From assembly GCF_007859855.1 (NCBI RefSeq), contig NZ_SJPK01000001.1, positions 614,091 through 678,090 of the forward strand: a DNA stretch of 64,000 bases, in the 5' to 3' direction. A program made the translations under genes and the position numbers. The notes under the pieces are model-generated. The model worked only from the letters and a program-made list of their open reading frames with translations, did not search any database and had not been told where the DNA came from. Source of the DNA: Allorhodopirellula solitaria. GTDB taxonomy: Bacteria > Planctomycetota > Planctomycetia > Pirellulales > Pirellulaceae. How positions within the stretch are numbered: the stretch's first letter is position 1; each line of letters opens with the position of its first letter. Positions 17,659 through 26,362 of this stretch are shown one piece after another.

Positions 17659-19989
17659 CTACTCGTACAGTAGGTACTGCGGGCGTGACGCGCGGAACTG
17701 CGATACGCCACTGAGCGATTTCATCCAGGTAGTCATCGCGTCGTCGCCGTCTGTGATGCTGTCATAGACCTGATCGTTGCCGAGCAGCCGGTTCAAACTT
17801 TTGGTCTGCCAGTCGTCTGGGTAGAGCTGATGCAATGCGGTTGCTAGTTCGAGACCGACCCGGACCGCATTGAGCTGATCCAGCTCGGTGACCATGATCT
17901 GAATACCGCCGCACAATTGATCACTGTACTTGCTCGCATCTGGAGTGAACTGAATTGGCACGAACCGCACACCCGGCAGTTCGCGTTCGTTGAGATGCCT
18001 CGCCAGCTCGCGGCCGTCGATCCAGGGGGCGCCGACGGCTTCAAAGGGCGTATCGGTTCCCCGCCCCACCGAGACATTCGTGGTCTCGATCAATCCGATC
18101 CCTGGATAGAGGAACGCCTGCGTCAGATTACGCATGTTCGGAGAAGGGTTGATCCAGGTCAGACCGGTTTCATCCCAGCTATCACTTCGCTGCCAACCCT
18201 GACACTGAATCACTTCGAGATCTAAATCGAGATCGTGCTCGGCGCGGATGAGTTGAGCGATCTCACCAATCGTCATCCCGTGCTGCACCGGTAGGCGTGT
18301 GTAGCCCACAAAGGATTCCTTGCCCTCATCGAGCATCGGGCCCGTGACATTGAGTCCGCCGAGAGGGTTCGGACGGTCGAGCACCACGAAACGCTTCTTC
18401 GCTTCCGCGGCCGCTACCATCGCCTCGCCCATCGTCGAGATATAGGTGTAGAACCGGGTGCCAATGTCTTGAATGTCGAAGACGAGTGTATCGATCTCCG
18501 CAAGCATCTCGGGTGTGGGTCGCCGCGTCTCACCATAGAGGCTGAACACGGGGAGGCCGGTCTGATCATCTTTCGTGTTAGCGATATTGGAATGATCGAG
18601 CCGACCGGCAATCCCGTGCTCCGGACTGAACAATGCCGTCAAAGCAACCTCAGGTGCCGACTGCAGGATGGAGGCCGTACTGGTTCCGTCAGCACTGCGG
18701 CCGGTGTGGTTGGTGATCAACCCCACACGCTGATTCGCGAGTGCCCGAAAGCCGTTCGAAAGCAGCACGTCGATCCCGGGCTGCACGTCGTGCGTCACGC
18801 GGCGCGGCTGCTCGACGAGAGAACTCACCACGACATTGAGGATTTTGCCTGCCAAGTGATTGACACTGCCACGACCGTCGGGGTGCACGCGGTTGCTTAG
18901 AAAGACGAAGAACAGATCGAGTTCCGGATCGATCCACAATACCGTCCCCGTGAACCCACCGTGGCCGAAGGCACTGGAAGAGAGCAGATCACCGCGATTA
19001 CTTGAGTACGCCGTTTGTTTGTCCCAGCCCAGACCGCGGATGCCCGAAGAGACCCGGTAGGCCGCAGTCATCTTGGAAACGGTCGCCGGTGACAATACCC
19101 GGGCTTCTCCATCAGCGGTGTCCGCGCTTCCATTGCCCAACATCATTTGCGCGTAAACGGCAATATCCGTGGCAGTGGAAAACAATCCCGCATGCCCGGC
19201 GACACCGGACAACGCGTGCGCCCGCGGATCGTGCACCTCGCCTCGCATCCAATCCCCATCACGTTTCTGCGTCGGCGCGGCCCGGTGTTTCAAGGACTCC
19301 GGTGGGTTGTATCCTGTTTCGTCCATCCCCAACGGCGCAAACAACTCGTCCTGGGAAAAGACATCGATGCTCTTGCCCGTCACCCGTTCGACTAGCTTGG
19401 CCAGCACAATGAAGTTGACGTCCGAATAACGGAAGCGTTCGCCAATGGGTGAGACGAGCTTCAACTGACAGATCTTTTCCCACGCCACTTCGGGTCCATT
19501 CTGGTAATCCGCCATGGCGTTGTCAGGGATCAACCCGCTCTCATGCAGCAACAGATCCTGGACGGTGATCTCATCTTTGCCGTACGGGGCGAACTCCGGG
19601 AGATGATCGACCACTTTGTCACGCAGCAGCAACTCTCCATTCTCAACCAGCTTCATGATGCTCGTCGCTGTCGCCACAGGCTTGGTCAACGACGCCAGGT
19701 CAAAGACAGTGTCAACGGTCATGGCCTCGGGGGCGTCACCGAGTTGGCGGTTACCGAATGCTTCGAGATACATGACCTCGCCCTGCCGGCCGAAACACAC
19801 CACGCCGCCGGGAAGTCTCCCCTGCGAGATTCCCTCACTCATCAACCCTTCGATCGCCGCCAGCCGCTCGGTCTGCATGCCAACCGGTGCAGCCGTCGAG
19901 GCGGACAAGCCTTGGGATCGCGCCTCATCCAAGGAGATCAACAGGATGGCAAATGCAAATACAGCGGTCCATCTTAAATCAAGCATCAT
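17659..19989 (-). CDS. Fusion of serine beta-lactamase-like hydrolase and NamZ-type DUF1343 domain
   Basis: A 776-residue exported protein with a signal peptide (about 1-25). Residues 40-390 form a class-C beta-lactamase-like serine hydrolase with SLTK (S100, K103), YSD (Y188) and HGGFTG (343-348, in place of the KTG box). Residues 402-776 form a DUF1343 domain with SPEHGI, DIQDIGTRFYTYISTMGEAM and NPLGG. DUF1343 includes exo-beta-N-acetylmuramidase NamZ, which removes MurNAc from peptidoglycan ends. The hydrolase half may cleave amide or ester bonds in the same material. The start overlaps the upstream isochorismatase-type gene by four bases (ATGA). Confidence 0.88.
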   Translation of the reverse strand: MMLDLRWTAVFAFAILLISLDEARSQGLSASTAAPVGMQTERLAAIEGLMSEGISQGRLPGGVVCFGRQGEVMYLEAFGNRQLGDAPEAMTVDTVFDLASLTKPVATATSIMKLVENGELLLRDKVVDHLPEFAPYGKDEITVQDLLLHESGLIPDNAMADYQNGPEVAWEKICQLKLVSPIGERFRYSDVNFIVLAKLVERVTGKSIDVFSQDELFAPLGMDETGYNPPESLKHRAAPTQKRDGDWMRGEVHDPRAHALSGVAGHAGLFSTATDIAVYAQMMLGNGSADTADGEARVLSPATVSKMTAAYRVSSGIRGLGWDKQTAYSSNRGDLLSSSAFGHGGFTGTVLWIDPELDLFFVFLSNRVHPDGRGSVNHLAGKILNVVVSSLVEQPRRVTHDVQPGIDVLLSNGFRALANQRVGLITNHTGRSADGTSTASILQSAPEVALTALFSPEHGIAGRLDHSNIANTKDDQTGLPVFSLYGETRRPTPEMLAEIDTLVFDIQDIGTRFYTYISTMGEAMVAAAEAKKRFVVLDRPNPLGGLNVTGPMLDEGKESFVGYTRLPVQHGMTIGEIAQLIRAEHDLDLDLEVIQCQGWQRSDSWDETGLTWINPSPNMRNLTQAFLYPGIGLIETTNVSVGRGTDTPFEAVGAPWIDGRELARHLNERELPGVRFVPIQFTPDASKYSDQLCGGIQIMVTELDQLNAVRVGLELATALHQLYPDDWQTKSLNRLLGNDQVYDSITDGDDAMTTWMKSLSGVSQFRASRPQYLLYE

Positions 19990-20732
19990 GGGGTCTCAGT
20001 CTCAGGAATTAAACGTTCGACGGTGCCGATTGTATCACCCAGTGTCGTCACGCGTGCGTACCGGTCACGGAGCGTCGCCAGAGACGCGTCATGCAGCTCC
20101 GGTGTCACCGTCGCACAGCAATCCTCCACCACCGTTACCAAGTAACCGAGGTCGCAGGCGTCTCGGACTGTCGTCTCGACACACTCGTTGGTGTACACCC
20201 CGACGATGAACAACGCCTCGATCCCCATGTTGTTGAGCACATAATGCAGGTTCGTCGACGAAAACACGCCGCTGGCGGTCTTGTTGATCACAATTTCATC
20301 TCGCTCCGGATCCGGGGCTACCTGTTCGAGGAAGTCCGCGTCTCGAGATCCCGGAGCCGCCAAAAGATTCAGCCGTTTGTGCCCCTTGCTGCGATCGCGC
20401 CCGTCATGCGTCAAGGCTTGGATCCGCGTGTGGATCACCTCCAGATCATGCGAACGGAAAACGTCTTGCAGTTTCCGTACTCCCGGCAGCACGCGTTTCT
20501 CCAACCGATCGAAGTAGTAGGCCTGCCCCTCTGCCGACACCCCTCCTTGATCCGGCGTCGCAAACACGCCATGACCGGGCGCCGCATCGAGATACTGCAG
20601 ATCAATGCACAGCAGAGCCGCGTTGTGCGAAATCAATAACTCGCGATGCAACGCAATGTCGATCATCGATTGATGATAGACGCTACGCAGCGGGTCGATG
20701 GAATCGGGCGAGGAGGGGTCGGGTTGAATCAT
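19986..20732 (-). CDS. Isochorismatase-family cysteine hydrolase
   Basis: A 248-residue alpha/beta hydrolase of the isochorismatase-like superfamily. The catalytic triad is visible: D44 (LLCIDLQ), K151 (VINKTASGVF) and C184 (YTNECVETTV). The family includes nicotinamidases, N-carbamoylsarcosine amidase, ureidoacrylate amidohydrolase and isochorismatases. The cysteine makes it an amidase-type member. I chose ATG 20732 (MIQPDP); the frame extends to 20810 but the added residues look like leader sequence. It is translationally coupled to the downstream NamZ-fusion gene. Confidence 0.82.
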   Translation of the reverse strand: MIQPDPSSPDSIDPLRSVYHQSMIDIALHRELLISHNAALLCIDLQYLDAAPGHGVFATPDQGGVSAEGQAYYFDRLEKRVLPGVRKLQDVFRSHDLEVIHTRIQALTHDGRDRSKGHKRLNLLAAPGSRDADFLEQVAPDPERDEIVINKTASGVFSSTNLHYVLNNMGIEALFIVGVYTNECVETTVRDACDLGYLVTVVEDCCATVTPELHDASLATLRDRYARVTTLGDTIGTVERLIPETETP

Positions 20733-20944
20733 AGGGGGTAACTCAGAAGAGTGAATCTGCAAAGTGAATCCGATTCGGCTCCCCTGATGACTTACCGAAC
20801 GGCAGGCCAAAGCATAGGGAGCGTCGTGGAGCGATTTCGATGTCCTACCCTACAACACTCCCAGCAATTTCACACCCGACCGCCCAGCCTGCCTCACACT
20901 CCGCTTGGAGCAAGCAGCCGCCATCGCGTGCGCCCCAGCATCCC

Positions 20945-20973
20945 TTGACTGACTTTGTCATACAGCGTATGCT
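20945..20973 (+). promoter_or_regulatory. Sigma-70-type promoter candidate
   Basis: TTGACT at 20945-20950 and TATGCT at 20968-20973 are separated by 17 bases, close to the housekeeping consensus. A start site near 20980 would give a leader of about 20 bases before the ATG at 21000, including GAGG at 20984-20987. Confidence 0.55.
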
Positions 20974-20999
20974 TCATTGAACTGAGGCGGTATCCAATC

Positions 21000-21185
21000 A
21001 TGGCTAAAAAGAAAGACAAGACTAAATCCGAGAAAAAGCTTACCGAGCGAATCAACTTGCGGGTTTCCGAGAAAGAACTCGCATTGCTCGAATCGGCATG
21101 CAGCCAGGATGAACGGTCGCTCAGCAACTGGGCTCGACGAGTCCTCGTGCGGGAAGCACGCCGTCAGCTCTCAGAAGACTTGTGA
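21000..21185 (+). CDS. Ribbon-helix-helix-type small protein
   Basis: A 61-residue protein with a lysine-rich N-terminus (MAKKKDKTKSEKK). It then has the RHH pattern: a short strand RINLRVS, helix EKELALLESACSQ, turn, and helix SLSNWARRVLVREARRQ. RHH proteins bind DNA as dimers, often as repressors or antitoxins. No toxin gene is adjacent, so a solitary regulator is more likely. ATG 21000 is supported by the promoter and GAGG upstream. An in-frame upstream start at 20955 lies across the promoter and was rejected. Confidence 0.7.
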   Translation: MAKKKDKTKSEKKLTERINLRVSEKELALLESACSQDERSLSNWARRVLVREARRQLSEDL

Positions 21186-21210
21186 CACCGCGATGGACAC
21201 GCGATGCATA

Positions 21211-21320
21211 AGCAACGCACGATCAATTTCTGTCGTAGTGGACGAGGCGACGAGTTCAAAGCCGCTGGACTCGTCGCCTCGTCCACTACTAAAACCGACA
21301 CTTATTCATCGTGTGTTGCT
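21211..21320. mobile_element. MITE-like element, copy 1 (complete, about 110 bp)
   Basis: Left end AGCAACGCACGATCAATTTC and right end CATCGTGTGTTGCT are inverted repeats that extend through GTAGTGGACGAGGCGACGAGT and its complement, so the whole element folds into one hairpin. It is flanked by TAAG at 21209-21212 and at 21320-21323, consistent with a 4-base target duplication. It has no coding capacity. Related copies lie at 33448, 45654 and 55330. Confidence 0.75.
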
Positions 21321-21402
21321 AAGTCGAATCGTCAGAGGCGATGTTCTCTCTGACGCAATCCAAACCGCCGGCAGTCGCCGTCGGTATCCTTTTGAAAGAG
21401 AA

Positions 21403-21597
21403 ATGAAAATGGCTGGCAAGAAAAGCAAGAAGGACAAGTCCAAGAAAGGCAAAAACAAGAAAAAGGGCAAGAACACCAAAGACCTGAAGCTCAAGGGTAA
21501 GAAGAAGAAGAAAGGCAAGGGCAAGAAGGGAAAAGATTCCAAAGCGAAAAAGGGTAAAGATAAGAAGGGCAAGGGCAAAAAAGGCAAGAAGAAATAG
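21403..21597 (+). CDS. Extremely lysine-rich small protein
   Basis: A 64-residue protein of which 37 residues are lysine and 11 glycine, arranged in KGKK-type units after MKMAGKKSKK. It has no hydrophobic core and is probably disordered. Such tails bind nucleic acids, like the C-termini of histone H1-like and some ribosomal proteins, but nothing proves that here. GAAAGAG precedes the ATG closely. Its start (MAGKKSKK) resembles that of the RHH gene upstream (MAKKKDKT). Coding is likely but not certain, because A/G-rich repeats can make such frames by chance. Confidence 0.55.
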   Translation: MKMAGKKSKKDKSKKGKNKKKGKNTKDLKLKGKKKKKGKGKKGKDSKAKKGKDKKGKGKKGKKK

Positions 21598-21644
21598 CTC
21601 TTCCGACTAGGTCTTCACGGATGCTAGTGGCTGCAGTCGAGGAT

Positions 21645-21884
21645 GTTGGATTTTCGAGGCATTGACTCCCGCGTCCAATGAGCAAAATAAGGAAGTCTTC
21701 GACGAGAGTTTCCCCGTCGAGAACTTGTCGCACCATTGGCGCACTGTCAGCCGAAATATCCCTTCCCAGGCCCGCGTCCCAGCACTGCCCGAGTCCGTTT
21801 TCCCCGGCACAAGTCAGTGCACCGTCTGCTCTCGAACAATGCAAAAAACAGTGGACGCAGGAGTAGGTGCCTCGAAAATCCACC
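21645..21884. mobile_element. Non-coding inverted-repeat element, copy 2 (about 240 bp)
   Basis: The ends 21645-21677 and 21852-21884 are imperfect inverted repeats (TTGGATTTTCGAGGCA...CCCGCGTCCA). The interior shares ordered blocks with the element at 4060-4377. It lies between two converging genes. A 149-codon frame through it (21662-22111) is not called as a gene. Confidence 0.6.
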
Positions 21885-21937
21885 ACCCTGTGCAGGTCAC
21901 CCAGGAATCAATCCCCGAATTCATTGCCACTTTTCCC

Positions 21938-22002
21938 GTGAGCGGTAAGGCGCTAGCCGCCGGTGTCAGTGCAATACCGACGGCTAGCGTCTTGCCGCTC
22001 AC
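21938..22002. terminator. Long hairpin between convergent genes, possible bidirectional terminator
   Basis: Two 27-base arms (21938-21964, 21976-22002) match at 24 of 27 positions; the mismatches are G-U compatible in one orientation. The loop is 11 bases. ACTTGTTTGG follows on the plus strand. It lies between the lysine-rich gene (ends 21597, plus) and the amidohydrolase gene (ends 22105, minus), where a shared terminator would be expected. Confidence 0.55.
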
Positions 22003-22104
22003 TTGTTTGGTCATTGTGCAACCCCTCCGAGCACGGCAACGCTATTGGCCCTCACTGATCTCGCTCCACAGAGGTCGCATCAAATTCAGTGGATTCATAG
22101 CTCA

Positions 22105-23337
22105 CTACTGATCGGCAATGCTCATCAGGGTATGCAGCATCAGGTTCGCTCCTGCCTCGATATCCGACCAGGCCGTCCATTCAGCGGGCGAGTGACTCTG
22201 TCCGCCCTTGCTCGGGACAAAGATCATGCCGACGGGGACCATCCGGCCCATGATTTGAGCGTCGTGGGCAGCCCCGCTGTGCATGCGATTGGCCTCGAGT
22301 CCGAGTCGTTCGCTCTGCCGAGTGAGTTCCTCGACGAGTTCACCACCGCACTGGACCGGTTGCAGATAGCTTTTCTGTTGGAACTCAAACATCAATCCAC
22401 GGCGACGGGCGATTGCCGAGAGAGCTTTGCGAAACGACTCGGCCAGCTCCCTCAAGACGTCCTCAGAGGTGTCGCGGACATCGAGCGAAAACTCCACTAG
22501 TCCGGGCACGGTGTTGGCCGCCCCCGGCAAGATTTGTGCTTTACCGATCGTCGCCCGGCTGCGAGGGGAACCGTTCTCATCCAGGATGCGGGGCACCTCA
22601 TGGGCGAAATCGGCGAGCCCCATGAACGCATCTTTGCGCATTTCCATCGGGGTCGTCCCAGCATGGTTGGCTTCTCCGCGAAACCATACCGACCACGTGA
22701 ACAGTCCGGTGATTTCATCAACGATCCCGATAGGTTTCTTTAAGTGGTCGAGCACTGGCCCCTGCTCAATATGCAGTTCCAGGTAGCTGGCGATGGATTC
22801 GGGGTCACGCGCCGCTTCGAGAGCAGCGAGCGGCTCGTAGCCGTGTCGATGCATCTCATCGGCTAGCTTGATGCCATCGAGGTCGTCCATCGTTGCGATC
22901 AGTTCGGGATTAATCAAACCGCAGACGGAGTGCGATCCGAACATCCCGCCGAAGCGTCCTTCTTCATCGCTGAAGGCGATCAGTTCGAGGGTCCTCCGCA
23001 GCGAGACGTTCTCTTCGTGGATCCGCCGGAGGCATTCCAGCCCGACGATCACACCGAGCGTCCCGTCCAAAGCGCCTGCGCAGGGAACGGTGTCGATATG
23101 CGAGCCGACGAGCACACGAGGCGAATCGGATGTGCCGGCCCGGATCGCTGAAATATTGGCAGCCCCATCGACCGAGGCCTGCAAGCCCGCTGACTCGATT
23201 CGCTGCGTCAACCAACGCTTGCCTTCCATATCCGCATCGGTGAACGCCATCCGGTAGATACCGCGATCATCGGCATGACGGCCGATCTCCGCCAAGGTGA
23301 GGATGTCGGATTTAATGCGTTCGAGGTTAACGTGCAT
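22105..23337 (-). CDS. M20-family amidohydrolase (N-carbamoyl amino acid hydrolase/allantoate amidohydrolase type)
   Basis: A 410-residue metallopeptidase-like enzyme. Metal-site motifs follow the family order: GSHIDTVPCAGALDGTLGV, SDEEGRFG, and HIEQGPVL. NHAGTTPM marks the dimerisation domain. The subfamily hydrolyses carbamoyl or ureido bonds (N-carbamoyl-L-amino acids, beta-ureidopropionate, allantoate). ATG 23337 lies one base after the asnB stop; the longer frame to 23496 runs into asnB and is not used. As last gene of a symporter/carbamoyltransferase/asparagine-synthase operon, it probably acts on a ureido or N-carbamoyl compound. Confidence 0.85.
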   Translation of the reverse strand: MHVNLERIKSDILTLAEIGRHADDRGIYRMAFTDADMEGKRWLTQRIESAGLQASVDGAANISAIRAGTSDSPRVLVGSHIDTVPCAGALDGTLGVIVGLECLRRIHEENVSLRRTLELIAFSDEEGRFGGMFGSHSVCGLINPELIATMDDLDGIKLADEMHRHGYEPLAALEAARDPESIASYLELHIEQGPVLDHLKKPIGIVDEITGLFTWSVWFRGEANHAGTTPMEMRKDAFMGLADFAHEVPRILDENGSPRSRATIGKAQILPGAANTVPGLVEFSLDVRDTSEDVLRELAESFRKALSAIARRRGLMFEFQQKSYLQPVQCGGELVEELTRQSERLGLEANRMHSGAAHDAQIMGRMVPVGMIFVPSKGGQSHSPAEWTAWSDIEAGANLMLHTLMSIADQ

Positions 23338-23338
23338 C

Positions 23339-25261
23339 TCAGTCCACCGCTGGGAGAGGTTGGCCTTCGACGTATTGGCCGTGCAGCATGTGTAGCTGCA
23401 GCATGTGATTGATAAGAATGTCGTTGCGACGAGCAATCGTGCCGTCGGTTTCACGCCACGCGTCGTGGATGAAACGCTCGACCGCACTGTGGTCAAAGAA
23501 CCCGACTTCGGCGACGCGTTCCGGGGTCAACCAGTGATCAATCATCTCTTGAACGGCAGCCCGTTTAACCGGGTCGGTATGGGCAGGCGGCGCCATGAAC
23601 GCGAACTTCTTGCGTTCATACAACTCGCGTGGCAGCACGTTGACCATCGCCTCCCGCAGCACCCATTTTTCCACTCCGTCGCGAATCCGAACTTCTGGTG
23701 GGATCGTGGTGGCATACTCTGCGAGATGATGGTCCAAAAACGCCGGTCGGGCCTCCATGGAATTGGCCATGTCCATGCGGTCACCGCCCCAAGTCAGGAT
23801 CTGGCCCTCGAGCATCGTTTTGCTCCACGTGTACTGCGAGATGTCAAGCCGATGGCGTCCTCGCACTGCCGCTGGATCGATAGCGTCAGCGATCTCGGCG
23901 ATGGGATCGTACTCATTGAGTAAATCCTTCAAATCGCTCGACAGCAGTGGCGAACAACGTTGGAGAACGAGCATCCAGGGCTGCAACCATGACGGGGTGA
24001 ATCCGCAGAGGTCTTGCCAGGCCGCATGTTTCTGGTCCTCTTCGGCGAGGATCGCGCCAGCGAACACACCCGCCTCTTCTCCCTCGCGGCCGAGCCAATC
24101 GCGTTTAAAGAAGGGGTACCCGCCGAACAATTCGTCACTTCCCTCGCCCGTCACCACGGCTTTGTAGTTGCACGCCCGCACCCGGCGGCTCATGTGCCAC
24201 TTCGCCACCGCGAGCGTGTTGTAGAACGTTCGCTCGGCATGCCATGTGGCCCGCTCGAAGGCTGGACCGTAGAGTTCCTTCTCAGTCAGACGCAGCAGTT
24301 CTTGTTCCGCACCGGTACGCTCTGCCATCCGTTTGGCAATGTTGGATTCGTCGTACTCGTCGCTATCAAACGCGATCGTAAACGCCTTGACCGACGACTG
24401 CATCAACGTCGTTGCCAAGCCGAGGATCGAACAGCTGTCGATGCCGCCGGAGAGATAACAGCCCACGGGGACGTCTGCCTCCAACCGCGTCGCCACAGCA
24501 TCGATCAACCGGTCCTGAACACCCTGCACGTACTCGGCGGGATCCGGATTGGGATCATGGGATTCGGGAAACGTGAAATCCCACCAACGCTGCGTGTCAA
24601 TCTCGAGCCGGCCGTCTCGCAATTGAGCGACCAGCATGTGCCCCGGCTGGAGCGCGTCGACACCTTCAAACGCCGTCGATCCCGGCACCATCACTTGCAT
24701 CATCTGATGCACAGCCGCCTTGGGACAAAGCTTGGCGGGGACATCGGGATGCTGCAGAATCGATTTGACCTCGGAACCCCACACGAGCCCGTTGTCACCG
24801 GCGGCATAGTAGAGCGGTTTGATTCCGAACCGATCCCGGATCAGGATCAAGCGTTGTTCGCGATGATCGTAGAGCACGATCGCGAACTCACCACGCAGGT
24901 GCTCGACCATTGCGAGACCGTATTTAAGGTACAGCGGCAAAGCGATCGAACTATCACTCTTGCCGTTGCACTCGAGGCTCTCGCACGCCAATTGGGTGCG
25001 GATGCGTTTGTAGTTGTAGAGTTCGCCGTTGACCGTGACGGCATAGTCACCGTCGTCCGTGGAGATGGGTTGGTGGCCGCAATCCAGTCCAATGATCGAC
25101 AACCGCGTGTGCCCCAGGGCCAGCCCCTGATCGATAAACAATCGACTGCCACGTTCATCAGGACCGCGATGATCGAGCACATCGAGCATCCGGTCGAGTG
25201 TCGAGCGGAGGTCGCGTTCGCTATTGCGTTGAGGGTTCCAGAACCCGGTGATGCCGCACAT
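23339..25261 (-). CDS. asnB: Asparagine synthase (glutamine-hydrolysing)
   Basis: A 640-residue AsnB-family protein. M-C-G-I-T-G-F puts the glutaminase cysteine at position 2 after methionine removal, so ATG 25261 is the start. The N-terminal Ntn glutaminase domain covers about 1-210. The synthetase domain has the PP-loop LSGGIDSCSILGL and GEGSDELFGGYP. It makes asparagine from aspartate, ATP and glutamine. Related proteins amidate other carboxylates in biosynthetic clusters, and the unusual operon leaves that open. A 430-codon frame on the opposite strand is a shadow. Confidence 0.9.
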   Translation of the reverse strand: MCGITGFWNPQRNSERDLRSTLDRMLDVLDHRGPDERGSRLFIDQGLALGHTRLSIIGLDCGHQPISTDDGDYAVTVNGELYNYKRIRTQLACESLECNGKSDSSIALPLYLKYGLAMVEHLRGEFAIVLYDHREQRLILIRDRFGIKPLYYAAGDNGLVWGSEVKSILQHPDVPAKLCPKAAVHQMMQVMVPGSTAFEGVDALQPGHMLVAQLRDGRLEIDTQRWWDFTFPESHDPNPDPAEYVQGVQDRLIDAVATRLEADVPVGCYLSGGIDSCSILGLATTLMQSSVKAFTIAFDSDEYDESNIAKRMAERTGAEQELLRLTEKELYGPAFERATWHAERTFYNTLAVAKWHMSRRVRACNYKAVVTGEGSDELFGGYPFFKRDWLGREGEEAGVFAGAILAEEDQKHAAWQDLCGFTPSWLQPWMLVLQRCSPLLSSDLKDLLNEYDPIAEIADAIDPAAVRGRHRLDISQYTWSKTMLEGQILTWGGDRMDMANSMEARPAFLDHHLAEYATTIPPEVRIRDGVEKWVLREAMVNVLPRELYERKKFAFMAPPAHTDPVKRAAVQEMIDHWLTPERVAEVGFFDHSAVERFIHDAWRETDGTIARRNDILINHMLQLHMLHGQYVEGQPLPAVD

Positions 25262-25297
25262 GAGCAAGAGGGGGAAAGAGGGAAAAGTGGGAGAGAG

Positions 25298-26362
25298 CTA
25301 GACTGATTTGATGCCGCTGATGCGGTCGAGGCGATCGAGGATCGATGCGAGGATCGCTTGGCGAACAAACACGGCACCGGCGGCTTGAGCGAAGTAGAGG
25401 TTGTGATCCGTCTCGTCCAATTCAACCGACAGCTCTTGATTGCGTGCCAACGGATGCAGGATCACGGCCCCCGGTTTCAGATCGCTATCGCAGTCCAATT
25501 GATATCTCGCATCGAGATTGCGGTAGCTGTCTCCGAGGAATGCGATGGAGTTCATGTACACAACGTCCAGCTGTGGCAAGACGCTCTGCACGTCATTGGT
25601 AATGTCGATCTCAATCGGCGATTCTTCGATCGGTTCGGTCAAATCCAACCCGACTGGATCGGCGAGTTCAGAAATGATCGTGATCTTCTTGACCGATCCG
25701 CTGAACATCAACGCCAGACGCAGGAAACTTTTGACCGTCCGCATCGAGCCTGGCGTCCCGATGATGCCGATGTGGATTTGCTTTTCAGCAGGACAGATCA
25801 CCCGCGATAGGTCCGGACGCCACTTCAGCAATGCGTACCAATCGATCAATGCTTGCGTGGGATGGTGCCCCGAGCCATTGCCGGCATTGATGAGGGGCCG
25901 ATGCAGATTCTTGCTGATCTGTTCCAAGGAATCCGTGTCGGGATGTCGCATGATCACGACGTCACCGTAGGTGTTGAACATTTCACCGATGTCGGCAATC
26001 GACTCACCTTTGGCGATGCCGGTGACCTGCCCATCGGGAACGGACAGCACCTTCCCGTCGAGCCGCAGGACAGCGCTCTCGAAGGACAACCGGGTCCGCG
26101 TACTGGCTTCGAAAAAAGCGGTAATCGCAATCTTCCCATCGAGTGGCTTATCCATCTCGACGTTTCTTGATTCCAGGAGCGCCGCGAGCTGAGCGATCGC
26201 TGTCACGGTCCGGCGATCGAGTTGCCTGGGATTGAGCAGAGACGTGCCCGCCAACGCACTGAGCGCTTCGCGATCCACCGCTCCGTCAGTAACCGCCAAC
26301 AGAGGCTCAGGCCACAATCGCGGCCCTTTGGAATTGGCCGCCATCTCAGTCGGACTCACCAT
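25298..26362 (-). CDS. Aspartate-carbamoyltransferase-like protein with altered substrate pocket
   Basis: A 354-residue transcarbamylase. The carbamoyl-phosphate site is intact: STRTR (87-91), K118 (AKGE), R139-H140 (MRHP), HPTQ (167-170). R208 matches R167 of the E. coli enzyme. The loop that binds the side-chain carboxylate of aspartate is changed: E. coli YMTRVQ reads YMNSIA here, so R229 and Q231 become S272 and A274, and P268 of HPLPR becomes A306. The fold is clear; aspartate as substrate is doubtful. Start ATG 26362 follows GAGG and overlaps the upstream small gene's stop. It is the fourth gene of the symporter operon. Confidence 0.8.
   Translation of the reverse strand: MVSPTEMAANSKGPRLWPEPLLAVTDGAVDREALSALAGTSLLNPRQLDRRTVTAIAQLAALLESRNVEMDKPLDGKIAITAFFEASTRTRLSFESAVLRLDGKVLSVPDGQVTGIAKGESIADIGEMFNTYGDVVIMRHPDTDSLEQISKNLHRPLINAGNGSGHHPTQALIDWYALLKWRPDLSRVICPAEKQIHIGIIGTPGSMRTVKSFLRLALMFSGSVKKITIISELADPVGLDLTEPIEESPIEIDITNDVQSVLPQLDVVYMNSIAFLGDSYRNLDARYQLDCDSDLKPGAVILHPLARNQELSVELDETDHNLYFAQAAGAVFVRQAILASILDRLDRISGIKSV

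Noticed and set aside
17382-17711. 109-codon minus-strand frame after the NamZ-fusion gene
   Set aside because: It overlaps the end of a certain gene and has no recognisable feature; the region is repeat-rich.
21662-22111. 149-codon plus-strand frame
   Set aside because: It crosses an inverted-repeat element and a 27-bp hairpin, and has no coding cues.
24014-25306. 430-codon plus-strand open frame
   Set aside because: It is antisense to asnB, which has complete AsnB motifs on the other strand; long antisense frames are expected in GC-rich genes.
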